From Cupriavidus campinensis (GTDB lineage Bacteria; Pseudomonadota; Gammaproteobacteria; Burkholderiales; Burkholderiaceae): 38,739 nucleotides of DNA. Location of the stretch: positions 1 through 38,739 of the forward strand of contig NZ_CAJPVH010000050.1 of assembly GCF_905397395.1 (NCBI RefSeq), written 5' to 3'. The notes beneath the pieces are model-generated. The model was not told where the DNA came from and made no database searches. It saw nothing but the letters and a program-made list of their open reading frames with translations. Below are positions 1 to 7,464 of the stretch, in pieces. A program made the position numbers and the translations under genes. How positions within the stretch are numbered: the stretch's first letter is position 1; each line of letters starts with the position of its first letter.

Positions 1-189
1 GCCATGGAAAGCTTCTTCGGCACGCTCAAGGCTGAATACTTCCACCTGAACGAGTTTGCCAGCGTGGACGAGCTCAAGACCGGACTAGCGCGCTACATCC
101 GCTACTACAACCACGACCGTATCAAGCTCAAACTAAAAGGGCTGAGTCTTTCGTGGGGCTTTTTCTATTCCTGCGTGGGGATCGCTTGA
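1..189 (+). pseudogene. IS3-family transposase (OrfB), C-terminal fragment
   Basis: The reading frame is open from the window edge and contains the end of the DDE integrase domain of an IS3-family OrfB: MESFFGTLKAEYF, then the E-containing segment and the RYYNHDRIKLKLKGLS block that normally ends in a P-V-[EQ]-[YF]-R motif. Here the family resemblance stops at about position 147, and the frame continues with 13 unrelated residues to a stop at 187-189. The expected C-terminus and terminal inverted repeat are not visible, so this looks like an element truncated at its 3' end by deletion or later rearrangement. The upstream part lies outside the window. It is probably inactive. Confident as to family, less so that it is non-functional. 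Confidence 0.75.
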
Positions 190-231
190 CGGCTTGTCGG
201 CATTTTTCTGACGTTCGATGGTGGAAGATTG

Positions 232-257
232 CGCCGGGGAGTTCCCGGCGATTTTTA
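232..257 (+). terminator. Rho-independent terminator after the IS fragment
   Basis: A perfect 7-bp stem (CGCCGGG / CCCGGCG) with a GAGTT loop is followed by ATTTTTAT. It would end transcription coming from the IS fragment before the small exported peptide gene. Position 190-401 holds no other gene-like feature apart from the leader of the next gene. Confidence 0.6.
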
Positions 258-401
258 TCACTCAAAGAATTTGATGCATCCGCTCAATGCGACTGGACTT
301 CGATCTCAGGGTTTCCCCCTAAACTCCATGCGTGACGCCGCTCCCACAAGCATCCGCCTGATGGCGCGACGCCCGCGACTAACACCAATAAGGGGATTCT
401 C

Positions 402-632
402 ATGAAGATCAAGCAACGTATCGCAGCTGTCGCCGCCCTCGGCGCGCTTTCCGCGCTGTCGGTATCGGCCTTTGCCGCACCGGCCAAGTTCGACGTTTAC
501 AGCGGTGGCCAGCGCGTGACCGATCAACGCGATCCCTACACGGATGGTGCCCGCGCCAACGATAAGCGCGATGTCTACACCGACGGCGCGCGCGTGACCG
601 ACCCCCGCAGTTCCTTCAGCGACGGAGCCTGA
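402..632 (+). CDS. Small exported repeat protein with YTDGAR motifs
   Basis: A 76-residue protein. Residues 1 to about 25 form a classical Sec signal peptide (basic MKIKQR, hydrophobic Ala/Leu core, likely cleavage at AFA|AP). The mature part of about 50 residues is made of three to four imperfect 13-residue repeats of the form D-[VP]-Y-[ST]-D-G-A-R-x-x-D-x-R, ending in a partial SFSDGA copy. The start is supported by an AAGGGGA ribosome-binding site seven bases before the ATG. It appears monocistronic, since a terminator follows within 30 bases. The repeats are rich in Asp, Arg and Tyr and contain no Cys or His. Short secreted peptides with DGAR-type repeats occur in Cupriavidus and Ralstonia, some in metal-response loci, but no function can be assigned here from sequence. 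Confidence 0.75.
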   Translation: MKIKQRIAAVAALGALSALSVSAFAAPAKFDVYSGGQRVTDQRDPYTDGARANDKRDVYTDGARVTDPRSSFSDGA

Positions 633-660
633 CCGGGCTCGTCTCAACCGGATCCGGAGA

Positions 661-688
661 AGCCCGCAGCCAGCGGGCTTTTTCTTTT
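661..688 (+). terminator. Rho-independent terminator of the repeat-peptide gene
   Basis: Stem AGCCCGC / GCGGGCT with an AGCCA loop followed by TTTTCTTTT, 29 bases after the stop codon of the small exported protein. Confidence 0.85.
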
Positions 689-821
689 GGGGGGGAGCGC
701 TGGGCAAGGGCTGTGCGCTAGTCGTCAAGTCAAAAGTCCTTGTACCGGGCATATCGCCATTGCTGCCCCGGGCGGCGCGATATACTGCGGCCTCACACTG
801 ATGAACAGAATGGAGAGAGGT

Positions 822-1229
822 ATGCAGCAAAAAACCGTACTGACGGCCGATGACGTGAAGAAGTTGCTGGCGGCCGCCGAGGTCGAAGCCAAGGCCAACA
901 ACTGGGCCGTCACGATTGTGGTCGTCGACGACGGTGGCCATCCGCTCGGCTCGCTGCGCCTGGATGGCGTGGCCCCGATCTCGGCCTACATCGCCACGGA
1001 AAAGGCCCGCACGGCTGCGATGGGTCGTCGTGAGTCGAAGATCTACGAAGACATGATCAACAATGGCCGCTACTCGTTCATGACTGCGCCGCACCTGCAG
1101 GGCATGCTCGAAGGTGGGGTGCCTATCGTCGTGAACAACCAGGTCGTTGGCGCCGTTGGCGTGTCGGGCGTGAAGTCGACCGAAGACGCGCAGATCGCGC
1201 GCGCTGGCATCGCCGCGCTCGGTGTCTGA
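822..1229 (+). CDS. GlcG/HbpS family heme-binding-like protein (DUF336)
   Basis: A 135-residue protein of the GlcG/HbpS fold (PF03928). Visible family features are the N-terminal helix L-T-x-x-D-V-K-K-L-L-A-A-A-E-x-E-A, the strand VVVDDGGHPL, the segment SAYIATEKARTAAM, and the C-terminal glycine-rich run GGVPIVVNNQVVGAVGVSG. HbpS-type members bind heme and respond to oxidative stress; GlcG members sit in glycolate operons, which is not the context here. Its position beside hemP and the tonB operon makes a role in heme handling plausible, as an inference. There is no signal peptide, so it should be cytoplasmic. The ATG at 822 is chosen because GGAGAGAGG lies directly upstream; the frame is open further upstream but without a better site. 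Confidence 0.85.
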   Translation: MQQKTVLTADDVKKLLAAAEVEAKANNWAVTIVVVDDGGHPLGSLRLDGVAPISAYIATEKARTAAMGRRESKIYEDMINNGRYSFMTAPHLQGMLEGGVPIVVNNQVVGAVGVSGVKSTEDAQIARAGIAALGV

Positions 1230-1264
1230 TTGCACGGCGGATCGCACTGCGAATCCGCCAATGC

Positions 1265-1295
1265 AAAAGCCCCGCAGGCGCAACGCCTGCGGGGC
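1265..1295. terminator. Strong hairpin between convergent glcG-like gene and hemP
   Basis: A perfect 12-bp GC-rich stem (GCCCCGCAGGCG / CGCCTGCGGGGC) with a CAA loop. Read on the minus strand it is followed by TTTT, so it best fits as the hemP terminator; on the plus strand no T-run follows, but the hairpin could still serve the GlcG/HbpS-like gene 40 bases upstream. Confidence 0.65.
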
Positions 1296-1429
1296 GGTAT
1301 AAAAAGGCGGCATGGCTGGCATCGGCCTGACAGGCAAGGGGTTTGGAAGTCTTCCCTGTCAGCGGTTTCCGATCGTCTGGCTACTGCCCAACACCCCTTG
1401 ACGGGGTGGTCCCCACAAAAGACTGTCGA

Positions 1430-1756
1430 TTATTTGGTCAGGATCAGCTTGCCGTAGCGCGTCACGCGCAGCGTGTAGACGTCGCCGTTATGCAGGATCG
1501 GCAGCGTCGTGGCGCCGCGCATGATGGCGTCCAGCGGGACGGCTTGCGCGGTCGTGCCTTCGGCCGGTGCATCGGTGCGCATCAGCGCTTCCAGGCGGGC
1601 GGGCAGACCGGCCACTGCCGACTTTACGGTCTCGATGGCCGACGATGCCGTCGATGGCTCGCGGCGCGCCTGCGAGGCAACTTCGACGCGGCGCAGGGAC
1701 AGGCGGCGGCGCGTGACTTCACGCGGTTGCGACATCGGCAGGCTGATTGTGCTCAT
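1430..1756 (-). CDS. hemP: HemP/HmuP family hemin uptake protein
   Basis: A 108-residue protein whose last 30 residues carry the HemP signature: HNGDVYTLRVTRYGKLILTK, with the characteristic Y-x-L-R-x-T-[RK]-x-G-K-L-I-L-T-K ending. HemP/HmuP proteins are small and associated with heme uptake; in some bacteria they are needed for expression of the heme receptor. The N-terminal 75 residues (basic, with an SLRRVEV segment, then low complexity) are longer than in short family members of 40-60 residues and are less conserved. The ATG at 1756 is preceded by GGAGAAG. The gene is monocistronic, with a Fur-box promoter 64 bases upstream of the start and a hairpin terminator downstream. Confidence 0.85.
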   Translation of the reverse strand: MSTISLPMSQPREVTRRRLSLRRVEVASQARREPSTASSAIETVKSAVAGLPARLEALMRTDAPAEGTTAQAVPLDAIMRGATTLPILHNGDVYTLRVTRYGKLILTK

Positions 1757-1819
1757 GGTCTTCTCCGTGGAAGCGCTTCACGTAGGGGAAGCGATGCGTG
1801 GTTCGTTACGATGAAAAAG

Positions 1820-1848
1820 ATCATAAATGAGAATTGTTATCATTACAA
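1820..1848 (-). promoter_or_regulatory. hemP promoter with Fur box inside the spacer
   Basis: On the minus strand a -35 element TTGTAA (1848-1843) and a -10 element TATGAT (1825-1820) are separated by exactly 17 bases. The spacer contains TGATAACAATTCTCA (1842-1828), which matches the 7-1-7 Fur-box model TGATAAT-N-ATTATCA at 12 of 14 defined positions. Iron-loaded Fur bound here would exclude RNA polymerase, so hemP should be iron-repressed. Confidence 0.85.
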
Positions 1849-1930
1849 GCGATCTTCACTAACCGTTACACCTGTGCGAAGGCAGTCACGAATGGACCGG
1901 ATCGCAACATCGAAACCTGCTGTGACCCGA

Positions 1931-1966
1931 ACAAAAAGGGCACCCGGTGAGGGTGCCCTTCTTGTT
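1931..1966. terminator. Bidirectional terminator downstream of exbD
   Basis: Stem AAGGGCACCC / GGGTGCCCTT with a GGTGA loop, flanked by AAAAA on the left and TTCTTGTT on the right. On the minus strand the stem is followed by TTTTTGTT, so it terminates the tonB-exbB-exbD transcript 20 bases after the exbD stop. Confidence 0.85.
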
Positions 1967-1980
1967 CGAGGCGGGGGAGA

Positions 1981-2394
1981 TCAGTGCTTCGGTTCCGTGA
2001 TGAAGCCGATCTTGCCGAGCCCGCCGTGCTGCGCGGCGGCCATGACTTCGGCCACGCGCTCGTAGCGGACCTCGCGGTCCGCGCGCAGATGCAGCTCAGG
2101 CTGCGGCTGCTGCTGCGCGGCTTCCGCGATGCGCTGATCCAGCGCGGTTGGGTCCACTTCCTGCTGGTTCCAGAATACCTTGCCCTGCGCGTCGATCGAG
2201 ACGTTGATGTTCTGCGGCTTGGTGTCGTTCGGTTGGTTCGTCGCGCGCGGCAGATCGATCTTCACCGCGTGGTTGATGACGGGAATCGTGATGATGAAGA
2301 TGATCAGCAACACCAGCATGACGTCGACCAGCGGCGTCATGTTGATCTCGCTCATCACCTCGTCATCGTCACCGTCGAGCGTGCCGAATGCCAT
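1981..2394 (-). CDS. exbD: Biopolymer transport protein ExbD
   Basis: A 137-residue protein with a short cytoplasmic N-terminus, one membrane helix at about residues 20-42 (VDVMLVLLIIFIITIPVI) and a periplasmic domain. The family motif MSEINMTPLVDVMLVLLIIF is present, including the membrane Asp (VDV) that carries protons in the ExbB/ExbD motor. The periplasmic part (HAVKIDLPRATNQ, then the ELHLRADREVRYERVAEVMAAAQ block) is typical. It uses the proton gradient with ExbB to energise TonB. Last gene of the tonB-exbB-exbD operon, 30 bases after exbB. The ATG is preceded by GAAGGAA. Followed by a strong terminator. Confidence 0.95.
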   Translation of the reverse strand: MAFGTLDGDDDEVMSEINMTPLVDVMLVLLIIFIITIPVINHAVKIDLPRATNQPNDTKPQNINVSIDAQGKVFWNQQEVDPTALDQRIAEAAQQQPQPELHLRADREVRYERVAEVMAAAQHGGLGKIGFITEPKH

Positions 2395-2424
2395 GATGCG
2401 TTCCTTCTGGCGCGAGTGTCGCGC

Positions 2425-3156
2425 TTAGTTCTTGACGGCCAGCCGCACCGAGGCGTCGTCGGCCTGGCGGACGGAGGAGCTCGGGCGCACGCGGGCGCCG
2501 GTCACGAAGTAGGCGTGCAGGTCGTGCGCGAAGCGGTTCAGCTTGCTGATGACGCCCTTGTTGCCACGGCTCAGCGCGTTGTAGCCGAGCACCGCCGGGA
2601 TGGCCACGGCCAGACCGAAGGCGGTCATGATCAGGGCTTCGCCCACGGGGCCGGCCACCTTGTCGATGGTCGGCACGCCCGAGGCGCCAATGCCGATCAG
2701 CGCGTGGTAGATGCCCCACACCGTGCCGAACAAGCCGACGAACGGCGCGGTGGAGCCCACCGAGGCCAGCACTGCCAGGCCCGACTGCATGCGCGACACG
2801 GCCTCGTCGATCGAACTCTTCAGCGAGCGGGTCAGCCAGTCGGAGATGTCGAGCTGGTCGTGCAGTTGCGGCTGGCTGGCGCGGTGGTGCTGCGCCGCTT
2901 CCTTGCCGGTCAAGGCCAGCGTACGGAACGGGTTGGCCTCGCTCGCGCCGAGCGTTTCCAGCGCATGGTCGAAGTCATCCGAGTGCCAGAAGCGCTTTTC
3001 CGCGCCATTCGCCATCTTCTTGAGGCGAACCAGATCCCACGCCTTGGTGAGGATCACGATCCACGACAACAGCGACATGACGAGCAGAATGATGGCGGTC
3101 GCTCGCATGACGAAGTCGCCTTGCGACCAGAGGTGGGAGAGTCCGAGGTCCTGCAT
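2425..3156 (-). CDS. exbB: TonB-system proton channel subunit ExbB
   Basis: A 243-residue MotA/TolQ/ExbB-family membrane protein with three predicted helices: residues about 16-38 (MRATAIILLVMSLLSWIVIL), 125-150 and 165-190. The family core is present: LAVLASVGSTAPFVGLFGTVWGIYHAL, followed by the GPVGEALIMTAFGLAVAIPAVLGYN segment. It forms the pentameric proton channel around ExbD that drives TonB. The ATG is preceded by AGGAACCACC. It lies 49 bases after tonB and 30 before exbD, so it belongs to one operon with them and is inferred to share the Fur-controlled promoter near 4071-4093. Confidence 0.95.
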   Translation of the reverse strand: MQDLGLSHLWSQGDFVMRATAIILLVMSLLSWIVILTKAWDLVRLKKMANGAEKRFWHSDDFDHALETLGASEANPFRTLALTGKEAAQHHRASQPQLHDQLDISDWLTRSLKSSIDEAVSRMQSGLAVLASVGSTAPFVGLFGTVWGIYHALIGIGASGVPTIDKVAGPVGEALIMTAFGLAVAIPAVLGYNALSRGNKGVISKLNRFAHDLHAYFVTGARVRPSSSVRQADDASVRLAVKN

Positions 3157-3205
3157 GGTGGTTCCTGGTGTCAGTGTTTGTGAAAGATCGGAAAATTCCG
3201 AGAGA

Positions 3206-3862
3206 TCAGTTCAGCTCGAAGTTGATCGGCTGCTGGGCGGTCACGGCCACGGCGCGGCCATTGTCCAAATACGGTTTGCAACGCATGCGCTGCACGGCAT
3301 CTACCGCGGCCTGATCGAGTCGGCTCGAACCGCTCGACGTGACCACCGCAGTCTTGACCACGCGGCCGGACTCATCGGTAGTCAGACGCACGACGGCCTT
3401 GCCAGTTTCCCCCATTCGACGTGACTGCGACGGATAGGTCACTTGCGGCGGCGAACAGGCGATCTCGCCGATGCCGACGGCGCGCGGCGCGGTGTTGGCA
3501 GGTGCGGGCGGCGAGGGCGGCTCTGCAGGCGCCGGCGGGGCAGGGGGTGCCGGCGGGGCCTCGATGGCCGTCGGCGAGGGCGGCAGCGAGGCCACGGGCT
3601 CCGGGGTCGGCTGCGGCTTCGGCGGCGTCGGGCGCGGCGTCACCACCTTCACCTGCTTCGGGGGCGTCTGGGGTTGCGGCTTGGGCGGCTCCGGCGCCGG
3701 AGGCTGCTGGGGCGGCTCCATCGGGATGATACGGGCGATGATCTCAGGCGCGATGACCGCTTCGGTCAGTTTGCGCCCCAGGCCACTCTGGATCAGGTAA
3801 AGCAGCCCGACGTGAAACAGCAGGACAGCAACAGTGATCTTGAGGAAACGTTGATCGAACAT
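3206..3862 (-). CDS. tonB: Energy transducer TonB
   Basis: A 218-residue protein with the classical three-part structure: an N-terminal membrane anchor (residues 7-27, LKITVAVLLFHVGLLYLIQSG, with the His that faces ExbD in TonB), a long Pro/Glu/Lys/Ala-rich periplasm-spanning region (about 45-125, rich in PPAP, PEPP and KPQP blocks), and a C-terminal TonB domain (about 130-218, with YPSQSRRMGETGKAVVRL and the final QQPINFELN). It passes proton-motive energy from ExbB/ExbD to outer-membrane receptors for siderophores or heme. No receptor gene is present in this window. A 21-codon gene precedes it by 51 bases and probably shares the transcript. Confidence 0.95.
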   Translation of the reverse strand: MFDQRFLKITVAVLLFHVGLLYLIQSGLGRKLTEAVIAPEIIARIIPMEPPQQPPAPEPPKPQPQTPPKQVKVVTPRPTPPKPQPTPEPVASLPPSPTAIEAPPAPPAPPAPAEPPSPPAPANTAPRAVGIGEIACSPPQVTYPSQSRRMGETGKAVVRLTTDESGRVVKTAVVTSSGSSRLDQAAVDAVQRMRCKPYLDNGRAVAVTAQQPINFELN

Positions 3863-3913
3863 GAGATACGACAGGGTATTCGTAATGGGCAGGCGGCGCG
3901 CGTCTGTACTCGC

Positions 3914-3979
3914 TCACTTGCGATAGAACAGGATTAGCGAGATGCCACATCCGACCAGCAGGCTCAATAGCAATTCCAT
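3914..3979 (-). CDS. 21-residue single-helix membrane peptide, leader of the tonB operon
   Basis: A short open frame of 21 codons plus stop, below usual gene-calling limits. It encodes MELLLSLLVG CGISLILFYR K, written here in blocks of ten: an acidic start, one uninterrupted hydrophobic helix with a central Cys, and a basic RK end, as expected for a small inner-membrane peptide. An AGGAG site lies seven bases before the ATG. It sits between the Fur-box region (4071-4093) and tonB, on the same strand, 51 bases upstream of tonB. It may be a real small protein of the TonB system, or a translated leader that affects tonB translation. The function is not known to me; support is from the ribosome-binding site, composition and position only. 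Confidence 0.5.
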   Translation of the reverse strand: MELLLSLLVGCGISLILFYRK

Positions 3980-4070
3980 GATAACGCTCCTGATGTACAG
4001 CCACGTGAACCGGGGAAAACCGTGAAACGGGGTTGCTGGGGAGCGCCACTCTTGGGCAGCGTAGCGGCAC

Positions 4071-4093
4071 AGTATAAACGATAATGATTCTTA
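4071..4093 (-). promoter_or_regulatory. Fur box and -10 element of the tonB operon
   Basis: The sequence CGATAATGATTCTTA (plus strand, 4079-4093) fits the 7-1-7 Fur-box model at 12 of 14 defined positions. On the minus strand it is followed directly by TATACT (4076-4071), a good -10 element; the -35 element is poor, as is common for Fur-overlapped promoters. The promoter reads toward the 21-residue peptide and tonB-exbB-exbD, giving a leader of roughly 85 bases. Iron repression of the operon is expected. Confidence 0.75.
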
Positions 4094-4319
4094 TTTGTTG
4101 CGCATTGTGCAATGCAATCGTCGATTTACGATATCCCGTTGTGCGAGGTGGCTGCGTGGGCGCCCGCGCGTGGGCGGGGTGTCGGCAATGCCCCATTGGC
4201 GGTAAACCGCGCTAGGATGGAAGAAAGCAGCGTGATAACAGCGTGACAAACATCGGCAGCCTGGTGCAGGTGGCGCCCCCGCGGTCCGGACGCCGCCAGC
4301 CCAAGCGAAGGGAATGGCC

Positions 4320-6620
4320 ATGGACTTCACCCGTTTTGCTGAAGACGACCGCTCGACGCTCCTGCGTGCCGCGCCCGGCGTGGCGGGAACCTCGGCCCTG
4401 GACTGGATGTGCGCCCAGTTTGCGCTGCGCGTGGTCTGCGCACTGGGCCCGCGCTTCAACCTGCGCAGCAATATCAACGATGTGCTGACGGTCAGCGCCC
4501 AGGAAATGGTCTGGCCGTATGGCGTGGTGCTGCGCGTGCAGCGCTTCCTGTCTGCACGCTGCGCGGACATGCCTGCCTGGAAGGGCGCTTCGCGGCTGAC
4601 CCCTGAGGAGTTTCTCGAGCGGCATGGCCAATGGAACAGCGCCTTCGACGAAAGTGCGCTGTTTTACTATCTCGATGAGTACGTGAAGCACCACGCCAAG
4701 GACATGTTCGCCGTGTTCGATGCGTCGGCCGCCGCGATTGCCTCCCGGCTCAATGGCGAGCGCGTGCTGCTGGTGCGCAACATCGACATGCTCAGCCATG
4801 TGCTCAACCTGCCCGAGCATGAACGCAAGCTGCTCCTTTATGCCGCGCTGGCCAAGTACAAGCGCGACCTGCGCGCGGTCATGGTCGACTGCAAGGTCGC
4901 GCACAGCCAGGAGGCGTTCCAGATCCTGGCCGGCCTGACCGGCGCCAGCCCCGCCGATATCGCTGTTTCACTACGTCCCGGCTCGCGGCTCGAAACGCTG
5001 AACCTGATCGAGCAGCCGCTGCCCGAAAACAGCGTGACAGACCTTGGCGACCTGATGCGCCTGTCCGATCGCCTGCTGCACGTGCTGCTCGGCAACTACG
5101 CCTGCGAGGCGGAGATGATGGCCGTGTTCACGCGGCCCGCCGCGCCGCCGACGCTGGGCACGAGCGACTATCCGCATGTGGAGACCGATGCGCGCTACCT
5201 GTCCGCGCTGCTCGGCAACGCCACGCGCCAGAACGCCGCTGGCGTGAACGTGCTGATCTATGGTCCGCCGGGCACTGGCAAGACCGAGTTCGCGCGGCTG
5301 CTGGCCCGCGAGGCGGACTGCGAACTCTACGAGGTCGATTGCTTCGACCGCGACGGCAATTCGCTTTCGGGCAAGGACCGCTATCGCTCCCTGCAGGTTT
5401 CGCAGGCCTTCCTGCGCGGACGGCCGCGGACGGCCTTGTTGTTCGATGAGGTGGAAGACGTGTTTCCGGGCAGCGCGCGCGAGCTGATGAGCCTGTTCGG
5501 GCAGGAGGATACGCGCGGCTCGGTCAACGGCAAGGCGTGGGTCAACCAGACGCTCGAACAGAATCCGGTGCCGGTGATCTGGATCTCGAATTCGATCCGC
5601 CAGATCGATCCCGCGTACCTGCGGCGCTTCCAGTTCCACCTGGAATTAAAGATTCCGCCACCTCTGGTGCGCGAGAACATCATCCGCAAGCATCTGGGCG
5701 GGCTTGATGTCAGCGATGCCTTTATCGCCACGCTGGCCGCGCGCAAGACGCTGACGCCGGCGCAGGTGCAATCGGCGGCGCGCTTTGTAGAGCTGGCGCG
5801 CAGTGACGTCGACGAACCCGTGGAGGCGTTGATCCTGCGCCAGCTGGAACACGCCGACCGCGCGATGGGGCTGCGCCCCGAGGCCGAGGCGCGGCCCGTG
5901 GTCACGCGCTATCGGCTCGACAACCTCAATATCGAATCGCGCTATGCAGTGGAGAAGATCGTCCAGGCGCTCGGCGCGCGCCAGCGCGGTACGCTGTGTT
6001 TCTATGGGCCGCCGGGCACCGGCAAGACGGCGCTGGCCGAACACATCGCGGCGGAACTGGACCTGCCGCTGATGATCCGGCGCGCGTCCGACCTGATGAG
6101 CAAGTACGTCGGCGAGACGGAACAGCAGATCGCCGCAATGTTTGCGCGCGCAGAAGAGGACGGTGCGGTGCTGTTGCTCGACGAAGCCGACAGTTTCATG
6201 CAGAGCCGGCAGCAGGCGGTGCGCAACTACGAGGTGTCGGAAGTCAACGAAATGCTCCAGGGCATGGAGCGTTTCAACGGCATTTTCCTCTGCACGACCA
6301 ATCTGTTCGACCGGATCGACGAGGCGGCGCTGCGCCGGTTCTCGTTCAAGATCCGTTTCCTGTCGCTCAAGCCGCAGCAACGCGTGACGATGTTCGTGGA
6401 TGAGGCACTAGAGGGCGATCCCGCGCGCATGACCGAGACGATCCGGCACGAACTCGATTCAATGGATTGCCTGACGCCGGGCGACTTCGCCACCGTCAAG
6501 CGGCAGTCGGTGGTGCTCGGCGAAGCGCTGACGCCGGACGAGTTTCTGGCGCAATTACGACAGGAACACGCGATCAAGCCCGAGGTGCGGCATCACAAGC
6601 CGCTGGGGTTCTTCCAATAG
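4320..6620 (+). CDS. Tandem AAA+ ATPase of unknown role
   Basis: A 766-residue soluble protein with an uncharacterised N-terminal region (about 1-280) and two AAA+ modules. The first has Walker A GPPGTGKT at 315-322 and Walker B LLFDE ending at E377; the second has GPPGTGKT at 563-570 and LLLDEAD with D621/E622. Both Walker B glutamates are kept, so both modules may hydrolyse ATP. The second module resembles SpoVK/FtsH-type AAA domains (YVGETEQQIAAMFARA). There is no zinc-protease motif, membrane helix or Clp-type partner motif, so it is more likely a remodelling ATPase than a protease. Two ATGs are possible, 4314 and 4320; 4320 is preferred because AAGGGA ends six bases before it. It is divergent from the tonB operon and convergent with murI, with no gene-function link visible. 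Confidence 0.85.
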   Translation: MDFTRFAEDDRSTLLRAAPGVAGTSALDWMCAQFALRVVCALGPRFNLRSNINDVLTVSAQEMVWPYGVVLRVQRFLSARCADMPAWKGASRLTPEEFLERHGQWNSAFDESALFYYLDEYVKHHAKDMFAVFDASAAAIASRLNGERVLLVRNIDMLSHVLNLPEHERKLLLYAALAKYKRDLRAVMVDCKVAHSQEAFQILAGLTGASPADIAVSLRPGSRLETLNLIEQPLPENSVTDLGDLMRLSDRLLHVLLGNYACEAEMMAVFTRPAAPPTLGTSDYPHVETDARYLSALLGNATRQNAAGVNVLIYGPPGTGKTEFARLLAREADCELYEVDCFDRDGNSLSGKDRYRSLQVSQAFLRGRPRTALLFDEVEDVFPGSARELMSLFGQEDTRGSVNGKAWVNQTLEQNPVPVIWISNSIRQIDPAYLRRFQFHLELKIPPPLVRENIIRKHLGGLDVSDAFIATLAARKTLTPAQVQSAARFVELARSDVDEPVEALILRQLEHADRAMGLRPEAEARPVVTRYRLDNLNIESRYAVEKIVQALGARQRGTLCFYGPPGTGKTALAEHIAAELDLPLMIRRASDLMSKYVGETEQQIAAMFARAEEDGAVLLLDEADSFMQSRQQAVRNYEVSEVNEMLQGMERFNGIFLCTTNLFDRIDEAALRRFSFKIRFLSLKPQQRVTMFVDEALEGDPARMTETIRHELDSMDCLTPGDFATVKRQSVVLGEALTPDEFLAQLRQEHAIKPEVRHHKPLGFFQ

Positions 6621-6639
6621 CCGGCAGGCGCCGCTGGTA

Positions 6640-7449
6640 TCAGAGCGGCGGGGCCGGCTCGATCACTACGGTTTCTGCGAGGGTATCCACGTTCAGCAGC
6701 GTCGCGGCCATTGCGCGCAGGTGCGCGGCGTCGCGCGTAGACGCATAGCGGTCTTGCGGCACCGTATCGGGTGCGGCGGCGAGGTCGTGTTCGGCGAGCT
6801 TGCGCGCCAGTTGCCGGGCGATGGCGCTGCCGGTGTCCACCAGCGACAGGCGGTTGCCGACCATCGCGCGGATGGTGTCGGAGAGAAACGGATAGTGCGT
6901 GCAGCCGAGCACCAGCGTATCGGCGCCGGCGTCCAGCATGGGGGTCAGCAGGGTATCGAGCCGCGCACGTACCTCGGGGCCGGACACATCGCCTTGTTCG
7001 ATGCGGGCGACGAGGTCAAGGCCCGGCGCGCACAGATAGCGGCTTTCGCCTTCCAGCGATGTCAACAATCGATTGAATTTGGCGCTGCGCAGCGTGTTGG
7101 CCGTGGCGAGCACGCCCACCACCTTGCTGCGGCTGGCCGCCGCGGCCGGTTTCAGGCCGGGTTCCACGCCGATGATCGGCAGTGGCAGCGTCTCGCGCAG
7201 GGTTTGAACGGCGTGCATCGTCGCGGTATTGCAGGCAATGACGAGCGCCTTGCAGCCCTGTGCCACCAGCCATTCGCAGACTTGCAGCGTGCGCGCCTCG
7301 ACGAAGCGCTCGGGCTTTTCGCCATACGGCGCGTAGCGCGAGTCGGCCAGGTAGAGCAGCGACTCATGCGGCAGCAGCGCGCGGATTTCGCGCAGCACCG
7401 AGAGGCCGCCAAGGCCGGAATCGAAAACGCCAATGGGAGAGGGATTCAC
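6640..7449 (-). CDS. murI: Glutamate racemase
   Basis: A 269-residue enzyme that interconverts L- and D-glutamate for peptidoglycan synthesis, cytoplasmic and cofactor-free. The motifs are clear: VFDSGLGGLSVL near the N-terminus (with catalytic-site Asp10 and Ser11), the first catalytic cysteine in ACNTAT (Cys73) and the second in GCTHYP (Cys183). Length is normal for the family. The start is a GTG at 7449; no strong ribosome-binding site is visible, but the next Met is far into the conserved fold. It follows the fumarase gene on the same strand, separated by 75 bases that hold a double palindrome, so co-transcription may be limited. It is convergent with the AAA+ gene, leaving only 19 bases between stops. 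Confidence 0.95.
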   Translation of the reverse strand: MNPSPIGVFDSGLGGLSVLREIRALLPHESLLYLADSRYAPYGEKPERFVEARTLQVCEWLVAQGCKALVIACNTATMHAVQTLRETLPLPIIGVEPGLKPAAAASRSKVVGVLATANTLRSAKFNRLLTSLEGESRYLCAPGLDLVARIEQGDVSGPEVRARLDTLLTPMLDAGADTLVLGCTHYPFLSDTIRAMVGNRLSLVDTGSAIARQLARKLAEHDLAAAPDTVPQDRYASTRDAAHLRAMAATLLNVDTLAETVVIEPAPPL

Positions 7450-7464
7450 GGAAGGGAGGAGGGT

